A stretch of DNA of 20,028 nt from CANHEE01 sp043777755 (GCA_043777755.1 JAYWHK010000266.1:1-20028), one strand, 5' to 3'. Shown: positions 1 through 8,194, counted from the first letter of the stretch. A program made the numbers and translations. Notes: generated by a model from the letters alone, not told the origin.

Positions 1-103
1 ATTTTTTATTTTTATAAAAATTATAAAAAAATTATAAAATTTTAGTGTCAAAAAAAATTATGCCTAAAATTTCAAAAACTGGAACATCGAGTATACAGGT
101 ATT

Positions 104-1777
104 TTGGACAGTACATTCAAATTTATTTTTCAGCACGAGGCAGACGATGTTGATAAAACTTCTATTTCGGGTCTTTATTTTTTTGAAAAAAATTGCCAAG
201 ACGGAGTTGTAAATCAAAAGGGAGAGGTCATTATTCCTGCTGAATATGCTGATATTGACGTACTTGATAATCAATTTTTTAAGGTTCGAGTTGGTAGTAA
301 AAACTATGTTGCGGGCGAAAAAATTGGTGTGTTTTCACTAACAGGTAAAAAATTAATAGAACCTATTTACAATGAAATTTATACTGCTACCTACAAAGGA
401 GAAGTATATTTAAGAGCAAATATGGGTCAATTTTATACTTTTTTTGATAAAAATGGTGTTAAACTTTCTGATTCGTCTTTTACTCAGCCTTATATTTCAG
501 ATTCGCCGTTTCGTATAGAACGCCATTCGTATTCGCCTGATACTTCAACGGTGTATGACCGATTTGGGAAGGTTGTGGAAACAAGTAATGTCCCTATTTC
601 TGGTCAAAAAATCATTGTAAAATCCGATTCTTCTATTTTTTACTTGATAGAAAAAGGTGATTATTCCAAGAAAAGGACATACCGTATTTTTGATGCTGAC
701 GGCAATTCTATTTGCCATAACAATCAAACCATAAGTGGATATATTAGATCGGAAGAACTAAGACATGGCTTGTTTGCCGTTACAGAAAATGGTCTTGAAA
801 AATTAATTACACATAAGAATAAAAATATATTAGAGTTTGATAATCAAGTATTTATACAAATAAATACTCACTATATTGTTGTGTTGAAAAATAAAAAGTA
901 TTTTTTTTACACACATGAAGGAAAATCAATCAATGAAAATGGGTATGATGAAATAGGTGATTATTATGAATACGATAATCATTATGGAACAAAATTGCGT
1001 TATGTTGCAGTTGATATTCCCAGCAAAACATTTCAAGGAACGGTGTATAATTATCATTCAAAAAAAGATTCTATTGCTACATTGAAGGGAAAAAACTATG
1101 GTTTTGTGAATAAATATGGCATAATGGTGCTGCCTATGATTTATAATTCGAAGCCAGATATTGCTCAAAACTTACTTTGTGTGAGTCAAGGCTTTGAAAC
1201 GGGCAGCAAAACAAGCTTTGTTTTAGATACTTTGGGCAATACGATTTTAAAAACCAATGATGATAATTTAGAAATAGTAGAAGATAATCCCGATACAAAA
1301 CAAGCACTTTTTGAAGCCAAACAAGGCGATAAAGTAAAACTGATAGACCTCAAAGGAAATGAATTAATAAAGCTAAAATACAAATCTATTTCAAGCTATT
1401 GGGGCAATGTTTTATTCAGTGTGAGAGATGAAAATGGCGATAAAATCGTTAATTTACGTGATGAATTTATTGCTAATTTAAACTATTCTGACTTGCGATT
1501 GTATAGAAATTACCACCAAACTGTTATTTATAATGATAAAATCTATATTCTAAGAACAAAAGACAAAACACAACTTATCAATCTAAATGGCGATATTGTA
1601 AAAACTTTCGATACACGCAACACGAGGTATGTGCCGGAAGAAGGTGGTGGAAATCAAAGACTGTATGAAAAATGGGAAGACGACCCCAAGTACATCAACC
1701 GAGATATTTTAGAAATCGAAAAAGACAATCAAATTTGGTATTACAATCTCGAAACTTTGAAAGAGTATCGTAGGTGA
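104..1777 (+). CDS. WG-repeat protein, 5' end uncertain or missing
   Basis: WG-repeat protein of unknown function. Degenerate units follow the pattern G-(V/I/F)-x-(N/D)-x-x-G-K/E-x-(I/L)-x-P-x-x-Y: for example GVVNQKGEVIIPAEY near the N-terminus, IGVFSLTGKKLIEPIYNEIY, NYGFVNKYGIMVLPMIYN and VKLIDLKGNELIKLKYKSI. Such repeats form beta-rich scaffolds, usually in secreted or surface proteins with a signal peptide, but none is visible here. The given start is a TTG at 104. The reading frame is open back to 68 after a TAA at 65-67, and the residues before the TTG (EYTGI, continuing into LDSTFKF) already look like a repeat unit. No ATG occurs in frame before 421. The real N-terminus therefore seems lost, or displaced by a frameshift or a start outside this frame. 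It is convergent with the CHAT gene, with about 19 bp between the stops. The repeat family is clear; the start is not. Confidence 0.75.
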   Translation: MDSTFKFIFQHEADDVDKTSISGLYFFEKNCQDGVVNQKGEVIIPAEYADIDVLDNQFFKVRVGSKNYVAGEKIGVFSLTGKKLIEPIYNEIYTATYKGEVYLRANMGQFYTFFDKNGVKLSDSSFTQPYISDSPFRIERHSYSPDTSTVYDRFGKVVETSNVPISGQKIIVKSDSSIFYLIEKGDYSKKRTYRIFDADGNSICHNNQTISGYIRSEELRHGLFAVTENGLEKLITHKNKNILEFDNQVFIQINTHYIVVLKNKKYFFYTHEGKSINENGYDEIGDYYEYDNHYGTKLRYVAVDIPSKTFQGTVYNYHSKKDSIATLKGKNYGFVNKYGIMVLPMIYNSKPDIAQNLLCVSQGFETGSKTSFVLDTLGNTILKTNDDNLEIVEDNPDTKQALFEAKQGDKVKLIDLKGNELIKLKYKSISSYWGNVLFSVRDENGDKIVNLRDEFIANLNYSDLRLYRNYHQTVIYNDKIYILRTKDKTQLINLNGDIVKTFDTRNTRYVPEEGGGNQRLYEKWEDDPKYINRDILEIEKDNQIWYYNLETLKEYRR

Positions 1778-1796
1778 GAATTGATAATAGTACACA

Positions 1797-4685
1797 CTAT
1801 CGTATCAGCACCCAATTTGCCCAATCCAAGCTATCTGGATATTTATTTTTGAAAAAAACCTGCGTTTCGTAAAAAGCATTTTGAATGGGTTCTCCTTTGG
1901 CAATTTTTTCATAAAAATGCGTTACAAATTCGCTGGCGATTTGGTCGTGAATTTTGTTCATACACATCAATACATAATCTGCTCCGGCAAGCTTAAAAGC
2001 CCGTTGCAAACCAAAGATACCTTCGTTGTTACTTAGTTCGCCGTTGCCTGTTTCGCAAGCGGACAAAATGACCAATTGTGTATTGCTTAGATTGCTTTCT
2101 TCGATTTCGTAGCCCGTCCAAATGCCATCGTTGGAGCTGCCAAAAATCTTATTTTCGTGGATAGATTTGTTCGCTCCTGCCATCACCAAACCACAACGCA
2201 TCAGCGGCTCACTGTTCCAGCTAAAAGGACTTTCAGAAGTAATATCTTTGGGGTTATAAAATCCATGTGTGCTGACAACCAATACATTAGGTGGTTTTTT
2301 TTGATTTGTCAATAATTTTATATTTTTTTCAGTAGCATAAACATCATAGAAAAAACGAGTGGAAAAACCATTGTCATTGCTTGTTTTTTGTACTTTTTCG
2401 CCTTCGATTTTTGTGAAAGGCAAGGTCGGATAACGTTCTTCTTTTCCTCGCATCATGTCCAATCTAAAAAGAGAATCCTCATTGATATTGTCGTTTGAAA
2501 AAGTCGCTTGAAAATTCGTTTCTTCCGAAAATTGCTCATAGTTCATTCCTGCAAAAATCAACACTTCTCCTTTGCGCAACACTTCGTTTTTACGGTCTTT
2601 GAGCGCAAGGTCACGGGTGCTAAGAAGGGTTTGGAATTGGTGTTTTTCAATTAGTTTTTTGCCATCGTAAGCCATTAATGCAGGCAATGAAATGGTGTGA
2701 AAAAGACCCGTTGCAGCGTAATAAATCGTCGCAATATTGGTTGTAAAAGGCTCTATTTGCTTCCATATTAGCTCATAACTTTGTTGGTCAAAATAAAAAT
2801 CATCTCCGTTTGCCAAAAGCGATTTTAATTCCGATTGTTTGAACAGCTTTACGACATCAGGTGACGTAGAATTGTAACCCAAAATCACTGCATAATAAAG
2901 CGTATCGTTGGAAATTAGATTGTTTTCTACATCAAAATCAGGCATAGAAAGGAACTCAATAGACAATTCATTTGGAGCTAATTTTGCTTGCACATCTCGC
3001 CAATTTACTTCCTGAAAATAATCTTTTGAAAGAGAAAGTTGTTGTGTCAATTTACTCTCAATTTCTTCTAATTCATCTCTAAGTGGCTCATTATCAGACT
3101 CTCTCATTTGTGCATAACCCAATCTTTGCTTGACGTTTTGCCATGCTTTGAAGTTGATAATAACGCTACTGTCTTGACTTTTTCGGCTTGATGTAAGGTC
3201 GCTCAGATTCCATTGCAAAGCAACTGTTTTGTTCAACAAAGCATAATCGTAAATGAGTTCTCCACTGCGCTCAATATTCTTCGATGACGCTGCAACAATC
3301 GAAGCGGTGGACTGGTTGTAACGCTCGATTTTTTCCAAAAAAAGTTCCCTTAATCGAGTGCCAACAACGGGCAAAACTCGATTTTTTTGCTCGATCATTG
3401 CTTTATAAATGTCTTTTTCGAGCAAAGGAAAAAGTGCTTTGTAATTGCCCGTGACACTGTTTGCCACGATGAGCTGATGAATCACTTCTCGCTGCCTTTC
3501 ATCGTTCACTTTTGAGAGTAAATCAATGGTTTTTTTTGCCTTTTGAAAATAAGGAATGGCTTTGTCGTAGTTTTTTTGCTTGGCATACAAGCGACCCGTA
3601 TGCAGCAAAATATCAATATAAATGTCTTTTTCTTCTTCGCTTGCTTTGTTTGTTTTGATGCGTTCCTGCAAGCCTTCTTGTTCGGCTATTTTTTCGGCAG
3701 ACAACAAATAATCATCTGCTTTTTCAAAGTCTTTTTGTTCGGCATAAAGTGCACCGAGTTGTGTAAGTAATTGATAATCAGTGCATTTCCCATTTTCTGA
3801 TTGTTGGATTCGCAAATTGACGCAATAGGAAAAAAAGGTTTCCGCTTCACGCAATCGGTTCATTCGCCAATAAGCATTGGCAATGTTTTGGAGGATTTCG
3901 ACACTTGATTTAGTGTAAGGAATTTGGAAAAGTTCGCCGATTACCTTTTCTGCTTTTTTATAATTTTTTAGATTGATTAAAAAACTCAAATACTTCGATT
4001 GAATGTAAGCCCATTCTGGATGCCCGACAGGAATTTGTTTTTGAAAAATCGGAAAGCACTTTTGATAAAGCCTTTCTGTTGCCAAATAATTACCCATATT
4101 GGCATAAAAATCAGCCAATCGCTCCACTCTATAAGCATATTCCAGAGGTGCTTTTTGTTCTAAAAAAGCACAATCTTTGACATTTTTTTCCAAATAAAAT
4201 TTTGCCTTTTTATAATCGCCAATCGAACTGTAAAAATCGCCAACAAAAGCATACGCTCCTTGGCATTGCGTTCCGTATTTGTCGCTAAAATCAATGAATT
4301 GTTTGAACCAAAAATAAGCCTTATCATAACGGTTCGTTTGGTGAAAAAACTTGCCCAAAGACATCAAATTAGCGCCATATTCTTCACAATTTACCTTCAA
4401 ACTATCCGAAAAAACAGAGTGCGCCTTGAGTAAATACTGTTCTGACTCTTTGTATTGTTCTTTTTTTTTCAACAATTCACCTATCAAATTCAAACTTCCA
4501 CCATACTCTTTGCTACTTGTTCCAAACTCTTTTTGTGCCTGAGTAGAAGCCAAACGAGCGTAACGCAACGCCTGCTCTGTTGCATTATTCCCATATTTGT
4601 TCGCTTCTGCCATCAATTCTTGGTAGCTTTGAGCGTTTGTTTTTAGCGAAATAAATAATAAAAAAAATATATACAAAAATTTCAT
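1797..4685 (-). CDS. Secreted TPR-CHAT domain protein (caspase-like peptidase)
   Basis: A 962-residue protein. It opens with an export signal (MKFLYIFFLLFISLKTNAQS), followed by tetratricopeptide-like helical repeats from about residue 20 to 430, for example EQYKESEQYLLKAHSVF, GDYKKAKFYLEKN and KNYDKAIPYFQKAKK. A linker leads to a C-terminal CHAT domain of about 300 residues. The CHAT catalytic dyad is intact: His807 in VVSTHGFYN and Cys877 in ILSACETGNGEL, with the usual family ending (SLDWANWVLIR). CHAT domains are clan CD (caspase/separase-like) peptidases; the substrate is unknown, and the signal peptide puts this one outside the cytoplasm. The start is well fixed because the signal peptide begins at once, and a promoter ends four bases upstream, so the mRNA may be leaderless. 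It is divergent from the AAA-ATPase/nuclease gene. Whether it is an active protease or a scaffold cannot be told. Confidence 0.9.
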   Translation of the reverse strand: MKFLYIFFLLFISLKTNAQSYQELMAEANKYGNNATEQALRYARLASTQAQKEFGTSSKEYGGSLNLIGELLKKKEQYKESEQYLLKAHSVFSDSLKVNCEEYGANLMSLGKFFHQTNRYDKAYFWFKQFIDFSDKYGTQCQGAYAFVGDFYSSIGDYKKAKFYLEKNVKDCAFLEQKAPLEYAYRVERLADFYANMGNYLATERLYQKCFPIFQKQIPVGHPEWAYIQSKYLSFLINLKNYKKAEKVIGELFQIPYTKSSVEILQNIANAYWRMNRLREAETFFSYCVNLRIQQSENGKCTDYQLLTQLGALYAEQKDFEKADDYLLSAEKIAEQEGLQERIKTNKASEEEKDIYIDILLHTGRLYAKQKNYDKAIPYFQKAKKTIDLLSKVNDERQREVIHQLIVANSVTGNYKALFPLLEKDIYKAMIEQKNRVLPVVGTRLRELFLEKIERYNQSTASIVAASSKNIERSGELIYDYALLNKTVALQWNLSDLTSSRKSQDSSVIINFKAWQNVKQRLGYAQMRESDNEPLRDELEEIESKLTQQLSLSKDYFQEVNWRDVQAKLAPNELSIEFLSMPDFDVENNLISNDTLYYAVILGYNSTSPDVVKLFKQSELKSLLANGDDFYFDQQSYELIWKQIEPFTTNIATIYYAATGLFHTISLPALMAYDGKKLIEKHQFQTLLSTRDLALKDRKNEVLRKGEVLIFAGMNYEQFSEETNFQATFSNDNINEDSLFRLDMMRGKEERYPTLPFTKIEGEKVQKTSNDNGFSTRFFYDVYATEKNIKLLTNQKKPPNVLVVSTHGFYNPKDITSESPFSWNSEPLMRCGLVMAGANKSIHENKIFGSSNDGIWTGYEIEESNLSNTQLVILSACETGNGELSNNEGIFGLQRAFKLAGADYVLMCMNKIHDQIASEFVTHFYEKIAKGEPIQNAFYETQVFFKNKYPDSLDWANWVLIR

Positions 4686-4689
4686 ACTA

Positions 4690-4721
4690 CAAATTTACAA
4701 TCAAAAACGTTTGAACGCAAA
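4690..4721 (-). promoter_or_regulatory. Bacteroidota-type promoter for the TPR-CHAT gene
   Basis: On the minus strand, TTTG (4718-4721) is followed after 20 bases by TAAATTTG (4690-4697). This matches the Bacteroidota -33 TTTG / -7 TAnnTTTG consensus in both sequence and spacing. The -7 box ends only four bases before the ATG at 4685, which predicts almost no 5' leader. Confidence 0.6.
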
Positions 4722-4754
4722 GAATGTGTGTTATTTTTATGAAAAAAAATAAAA

Positions 4755-4790
4755 TTTGACATTGGTTTGTATAAAAAATGGTAATTTTGC
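4755..4790 (+). promoter_or_regulatory. Promoter for the AAA-ATPase/nuclease gene
   Basis: TAATTTTGC at 4782-4790 matches the TAnnTTTGC -7 box. Candidate -33 elements are TTTG at 4755-4758 (23-base gap) or TTG at 4762-4764 (17-base gap). The -7 box lies downstream of the ATG at 4778, so transcription should begin after that codon; this supports the ATG at 4808 as the real start. Confidence 0.55.
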
Positions 4791-4807
4791 AGGTAAATTT
4801 ATTTAAA

Positions 4808-6352
4808 ATGAAAAAACTATTACCCATAGGCATCCAAACTTTTAGTAAGTTACGAGAAAGTAATTGTGTCTATGTTGATAAAACAGAGCTTATATACAAT
4901 CTGACACAAGGCGGAGGTAATACCTATTTTTTTTCCCGTCCACGTCGTTTCGGAAAATCAATGACACTTTCCACTTTAAAATCTATTTATCAAGGAGAAA
5001 AACATCTTTTTTCAGGTCTTTGGATAGAAGATAAATGGGATTGGTCAAGGAAAAATCCAGTGATTCACATTCCATTCAATTCTTTGGATTATAAAACAAC
5101 GCCTTTAGAAGATACAATCTCAGCTTATTTAAAAAGAGAAGCCGAGCAGCACGATATTGTTTTACAAACAACTACTTGTGGAGCGCAATTTGAAGAATTG
5201 ATTCAAAAATTAGCGAAAGCAAAAGGTAAAGTAGTCATTTTGATTGATGAATATGACAAACCAATTATTGATTATTTAGAAACACCCAACCATGATAAAG
5301 CAAAAAAACATAGAGATGTTTTACGACAGTTTTATACTTGTTTGAAAAGCAACGATTACAATATTGAGCTGTTTTTTATGACTGGCGTTTCTAAATTTAG
5401 CCAAACTGGTATTTTTTCTCATTTGAATCACTTAAAAGACATTACTTTAGCCAAAAAATTTGCTACACTTGTAGGTTATACTCAAGAAGAATTTCTAAAT
5501 AATTTTGATGAACATATTGAAGCAACGGCAGAAGAAATAGGATATAGTAAAACGGAAGTGCTGCAAGATATAAAAAAGTGGTACAATGGTTACAGTTGGG
5601 ACGCAGAATCAAGTGTTTATAATCCGTATTCGGTATTGCTATTTTTGGAAAATCGAACTTTTGAGGCACATTGGTACAGAACGGGCTCTCCTAAGTTTTT
5701 GATAGATATTATCAAAGAAACGGGAATGTTCGATTTTAATCAATTGAAGGTGAACAATATGATTTTAGATAGTTATGACATTGAAGATTTGAATATTAGG
5801 ACTTTGATGTTTCAAACGGGTTATTTGACGGTAAAACAAAGGGATATTAGAAATGGTACTTACGTTTTAGATTATCCGAATAGAGAAGTGGAGCAAGCTA
5901 TTTCCAACCAGATTTTGGCAGCAATGACTGGAAAACAGCATATTGATACACCTCTTTTTAACCTGCAAGATGCCTTTTTAGACCATAAAATGGAGCGAGT
6001 TGTACAGATTTTGAACTCGATGCTGCGAGATATTCCTTCACAATTACTACAATATGACAGAGAAGCGTTTTTTCATTCATTGGTACATATTATTTTCAGG
6101 TATATTGGTTTTCAAATTGAAAGCGAAGTGAATACCTCAAATGGAAGGATGGATGCCGTTGTGAAAACAAATAATTATGTGTATATCTTTGAATTTAAAA
6201 TTAAAAAAACGGCAGAAATTGCTTTCCAGCAGATTTTGGATAAAAAATATGCCGACAAATATAGATTTTTAAATAAAACCATCTTTGGTTTAGGTATTAA
6301 TTTTGATATTGAAAATAAATGTATTGACGGTTGGAAAATTGAGGAAATATAA
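4808..6352 (+). CDS. AAA-ATPase-like / PD-(D/E)XK nuclease family protein
   Basis: A 514-residue protein of the large Bacteroidota family that pairs an AAA-ATPase-like domain (PF09820 type) with a C-terminal PD-(D/E)XK nuclease-like domain (PF08011 type). Seen directly: the family opening MKKLLPIGIQTFSKLRE, a P-loop at residues 44-51 (RPRRFGKS), a Walker B strand VVILIDEYDKP with Asp147-Glu148, and a nuclease core with Asp449 and Glu462-x-Lys464 (IFEFKIKK). All key residues are present. The function is unknown; paralogues are often numerous and sporadically distributed, and defence or mobile-element roles have been proposed but not shown. An ATG at 4778 is in frame, but family alignment and the promoter position favour 4808. 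The stop codon TAA (6350-6352) lies inside the left target duplication of the MITE-like element that follows. Confidence 0.88.
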   Translation: MKKLLPIGIQTFSKLRESNCVYVDKTELIYNLTQGGGNTYFFSRPRRFGKSMTLSTLKSIYQGEKHLFSGLWIEDKWDWSRKNPVIHIPFNSLDYKTTPLEDTISAYLKREAEQHDIVLQTTTCGAQFEELIQKLAKAKGKVVILIDEYDKPIIDYLETPNHDKAKKHRDVLRQFYTCLKSNDYNIELFFMTGVSKFSQTGIFSHLNHLKDITLAKKFATLVGYTQEEFLNNFDEHIEATAEEIGYSKTEVLQDIKKWYNGYSWDAESSVYNPYSVLLFLENRTFEAHWYRTGSPKFLIDIIKETGMFDFNQLKVNNMILDSYDIEDLNIRTLMFQTGYLTVKQRDIRNGTYVLDYPNREVEQAISNQILAAMTGKQHIDTPLFNLQDAFLDHKMERVVQILNSMLRDIPSQLLQYDREAFFHSLVHIIFRYIGFQIESEVNTSNGRMDAVVKTNNYVYIFEFKIKKTAEIAFQQILDKKYADKYRFLNKTIFGLGINFDIENKCIDGWKIEEI

Positions 6353-6357
6353 AATGT

Positions 6358-6525
6358 GAAGCTGAACTAATAATTTATGTAAAAAAAGTTAACACGAATT
6401 TCTCTAATTTACGAATTACACGAATTTCTTTATCTACTACAAATCATCATAAAAACAAGTTTTTATATCGAATTTCACCAATTCGTGATGTAATAAAATA
6501 GAGCATAAAATAATAGTACAGCTTC
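6358..6525. mobile_element. MITE-like element with 22-bp TIRs and 8-bp target duplication
   Basis: A non-coding 168-bp segment with terminal inverted repeats at 6358-6379 and 6504-6525 (19 of 22 positions match, both starting GAAGCTG). It is bounded on each side by TAAAATGT (6350-6357 and 6526-6533), an exact 8-bp direct duplication abutting the termini. Inside are two direct copies of ACACGAATTTCT (6392-6403, 6418-6429) and an inverted AATTCGTG (6480-6487), so the element folds on itself. There is no open reading frame. A further chance TAAAATGT occurs at 6542-6549, so the duplication alone is not proof. No transposase family is assigned. Confidence 0.6.
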
Positions 6526-6663
6526 TAAAATGTTAGAACGTTAAAATGTTTAATTGTTGCCAACGTGATAAAACGTTCAAGAGCAATCGTAAAATTTAGA
6601 ATAAAAAGAATTTAGAATAAAAAGAATTTAGGATTTAAAATAAAAGAATTTAGAATTTAAAAT
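6526..6663. repeat. AT-rich tandem repeat leader upstream of rimM
   Basis: Between the MITE-like element and rimM lies a weak hairpin, GAACGTT (6537-6543) with AACGTTC (6571-6577). It is followed by an AT-rich tandem array: AATTTAGAATAAAAAG twice at 6594-6625, then two longer variants running to the rimM ATG. AGAATTTAGAATTTA (6645-6659) has exact reverse-complement copies downstream of trmD. No clear TAnnTTTG promoter was found here. Confidence 0.5.
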
Positions 6664-7182
6664 ATGGAACAACTTGTAAAAATAGGTTATGCGCAAAAGC
6701 CCCATGGCTTGAATGGTGAAATCAAAGTCTTTGTAGAAGAAATGTACGAGGAAGATTTTGACCTTTGCGATACTGTTTTTTTTAATATAAAAGGAAAACA
6801 ATTGCCCTACTTTGTGGAAAGTATTCGTATAGGAAATGCTACAATTGTCAAATTTGAAGATGTGGACAGCAAAGAAAAAGCAATGGAAATCCAAGGCAAA
6901 GAGTTGTCTATTCGGAAAGTGGATATTTTAGATGCTGATGAGCGCACTTTGCCCGCTTCTGAAAACTATACCTATTTACAAGGCTACCTTTTATTAGATG
7001 AAGAAATTGGACAAATCGCTATTATTGAGGAGGTTATAGATATGCCTCAGCAAGAAGTCGCTGCAGTAACCTACCAAGAAAAAGAGGTTTTGATACCGCT
7101 TCATCCGTCTTTAATCGTGAATATTGACAAAGATAAAAAAGAAATTTTAATGAATTTGCCAGTAGGGTTATTGACTTTATAG
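6664..7182 (+). CDS. rimM: Ribosome maturation factor RimM
   Basis: RimM assists 30S subunit maturation, binding ribosomal protein S19 and the 16S rRNA head region through its two beta-barrel domains. The 172 residues match the usual length. The N-terminal barrel (about 1-90) carries the signature KIGYAQKPHGLNGEIKV; the PRC-barrel (about 95-172) includes the stretch around YLLLDEEIGQIAIIEEV and ends with LIPLHPSLI-like strands and a hydrophobic tail. The ATG start directly precedes the conserved region and follows the AT-rich repeat array. trmD lies 112 bp downstream in the same orientation, the common rimM-trmD arrangement in bacteria. Nothing is missing or unusual in the protein. Confidence 0.95.
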   Translation: MEQLVKIGYAQKPHGLNGEIKVFVEEMYEEDFDLCDTVFFNIKGKQLPYFVESIRIGNATIVKFEDVDSKEKAMEIQGKELSIRKVDILDADERTLPASENYTYLQGYLLLDEEIGQIAIIEEVIDMPQQEVAAVTYQEKEVLIPLHPSLIVNIDKDKKEILMNLPVGLLTL

Positions 7183-7202
7183 TTGCACATAGTTAATTTT
7201 GA

Positions 7203-7260
7203 GTTTGCAATGGTTTGTCATAGTTCAATCAAAGCGAACACCATCAAACTATTGCCAAAC
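7203..7260. repeat. Imperfect inverted repeat in the rimM-trmD spacer
   Basis: GTTTGCAATGGTTTG at 7203-7217 pairs with CAAACTATTGCCAAAC at 7245-7260, apart from one inserted base and one mismatch; the loop is about 27 bases. It lies between the rimM stop and the trmD ATG at 7295 and has no T-run, so it is not an ordinary terminator. A leader structure or an mRNA processing site is possible. Confidence 0.45.
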
Positions 7261-7294
7261 AACCAAAAACAACACCAAACAATTTAGTAAAAAA

Positions 7295-7972
7295 ATGCGT
7301 TTCGACATCATAACTGTTCTTCCCGATTTATTACAAAGTCCTTTGAATCATTCCATTATGCGACGGGCGCAGGACAAAGGCATTATTGAAATCAACATCA
7401 TCAATTTGCGTGAATTTGGTATTGGTCCACACAAAAAAGTAGATGATTATCAGTTCGGTGGAAGTGCTGGAATGGTGATGATGTGCGAACCTCTGGTCAA
7501 TTGTATTGAATCACTGACTTCAAAAAACACCTACGATGAGGTTATTTTTTTGACACCCGATGGCAAAACTTTTGACCAACCAATGGCAAATAAATTTTCT
7601 TTGGGAAAAAGTCTTTTGTTCATTTGCGGACATTACAAAGGCATTGACCAACGCATCAGGGATAACTTCGTTACGATGGAAATTTCTGTTGGTGATTTTG
7701 TGCTTTCTGGTGGTGAAATAGCTGCGGCACTGATGGTGGACGCTATTGGACGCTTGATTCCTGGTGCAATGAACGACGAAACATCAGCACTTTCTGATTC
7801 TTTTCAAGACAATTTGCTCGCTCCACCCGTTTATACAAGACCCGTCGAGTTTCGTGGTTGGCGTGTTCCCGACGTGATTATGTCTGGAAATCATGCAAAA
7901 ATTGACGATTGGCGTTACGAACAATCCATACAACGAACCAAAGAACGCCGTCCTGATTTATTGGAAAAGTAA
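7295..7972 (+). CDS. trmD: tRNA (guanine(37)-N1)-methyltransferase TrmD
   Basis: TrmD methylates N1 of G37 in tRNAs that read codons beginning with C, using S-adenosylmethionine, and so prevents +1 frameshifting; it is generally essential. The 225 residues show the family signatures in order: FDIITVLPDLL at the start, FGGSAGMVMM (54-62), GHYKGIDQR (112-120), and the SPOUT-knot loop VGDFVLSGGE (about 132-142) followed by AALMVDAIGRLIPG. The reading frame extends upstream to a TTG at 7199, but those 32 residues encode low-complexity sequence over the spacer hairpin; the ATG at 7295 places the conserved MRFDIITVLP at the N-terminus. It follows rimM in the same direction and is probably cotranscribed. 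Confidence 0.95.
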   Translation: MRFDIITVLPDLLQSPLNHSIMRRAQDKGIIEINIINLREFGIGPHKKVDDYQFGGSAGMVMMCEPLVNCIESLTSKNTYDEVIFLTPDGKTFDQPMANKFSLGKSLLFICGHYKGIDQRIRDNFVTMEISVGDFVLSGGEIAAALMVDAIGRLIPGAMNDETSALSDSFQDNLLAPPVYTRPVEFRGWRVPDVIMSGNHAKIDDWRYEQSIQRTKERRPDLLEK

Positions 7973-7976
7973 TTGT

Positions 7977-8049
7977 TCTAAATTCTAAATTCTAAATTCT
8001 GAATTTTAGAATCGAAAAACGAAATTTCAAGTTTTTTAGATTCTAAATT
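7977..8049. repeat. AT-rich ATTCTAA repeat downstream of trmD
   Basis: Three tandem AAATTCT-type units (about 7977-8000) are followed by their own inverse GAATTTTAGAAT and another TTCTAAATTCTA at 8041-8052. TAAATTCTAAATTCT (7979-7993 and again 7986-8000) is the exact reverse complement of AGAATTTAGAATTTA upstream of rimM. The stretch can fold but has no terminator-like GC stem. Confidence 0.5.
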
Positions 8050-8067
8050 CTACTCAAACGAAAAATC

Positions 8068-8170
8068 TTGTATGTAAGTACTTCAATTGAAATAATCGAC
8101 ATTTTAAAACACTATAAAGTATTGTAAGTCAATGAGTTAAAAGACTTAGGACTTATTGACTTAGGACTAC
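8068..8170 (+). repeat. Left inverted arm of the arsenosugar segment
   Basis: A non-coding arm of about 103 bp, collinear with the reverse complement of 9687-10061. Two blocks are strongest: 8075-8128 matches 10003-10055 at about 44 of 54 positions, and 8150-8170 matches 9687-9707 at 20 of 21. Between them, 8129-8149 aligns with the sequence around 9748-9775. Locally the arm also forms its own hairpin (AAGTCAATGAGT at 8126-8137 against ACTTATTGACTT at 8151-8162). Confidence 0.65.
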
Positions 8171-8194
8171 TTAATAATCTAACATTACAAAATT

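Noticed and set aside
32..274. Minus-strand open frame near the left edge
   Set aside because: Low-complexity Phe/Ile/Lys-rich translation from A/T-rich DNA, opposite credible WG-repeat coding sequence.
1797..6352. CHAT protein plus PD-(D/E)XK ATPase as a defence island
   Set aside because: The CHAT protein is exported, the two genes are divergent with separate promoters, and no recognised defence gene accompanies them; the window does not support a joint system.
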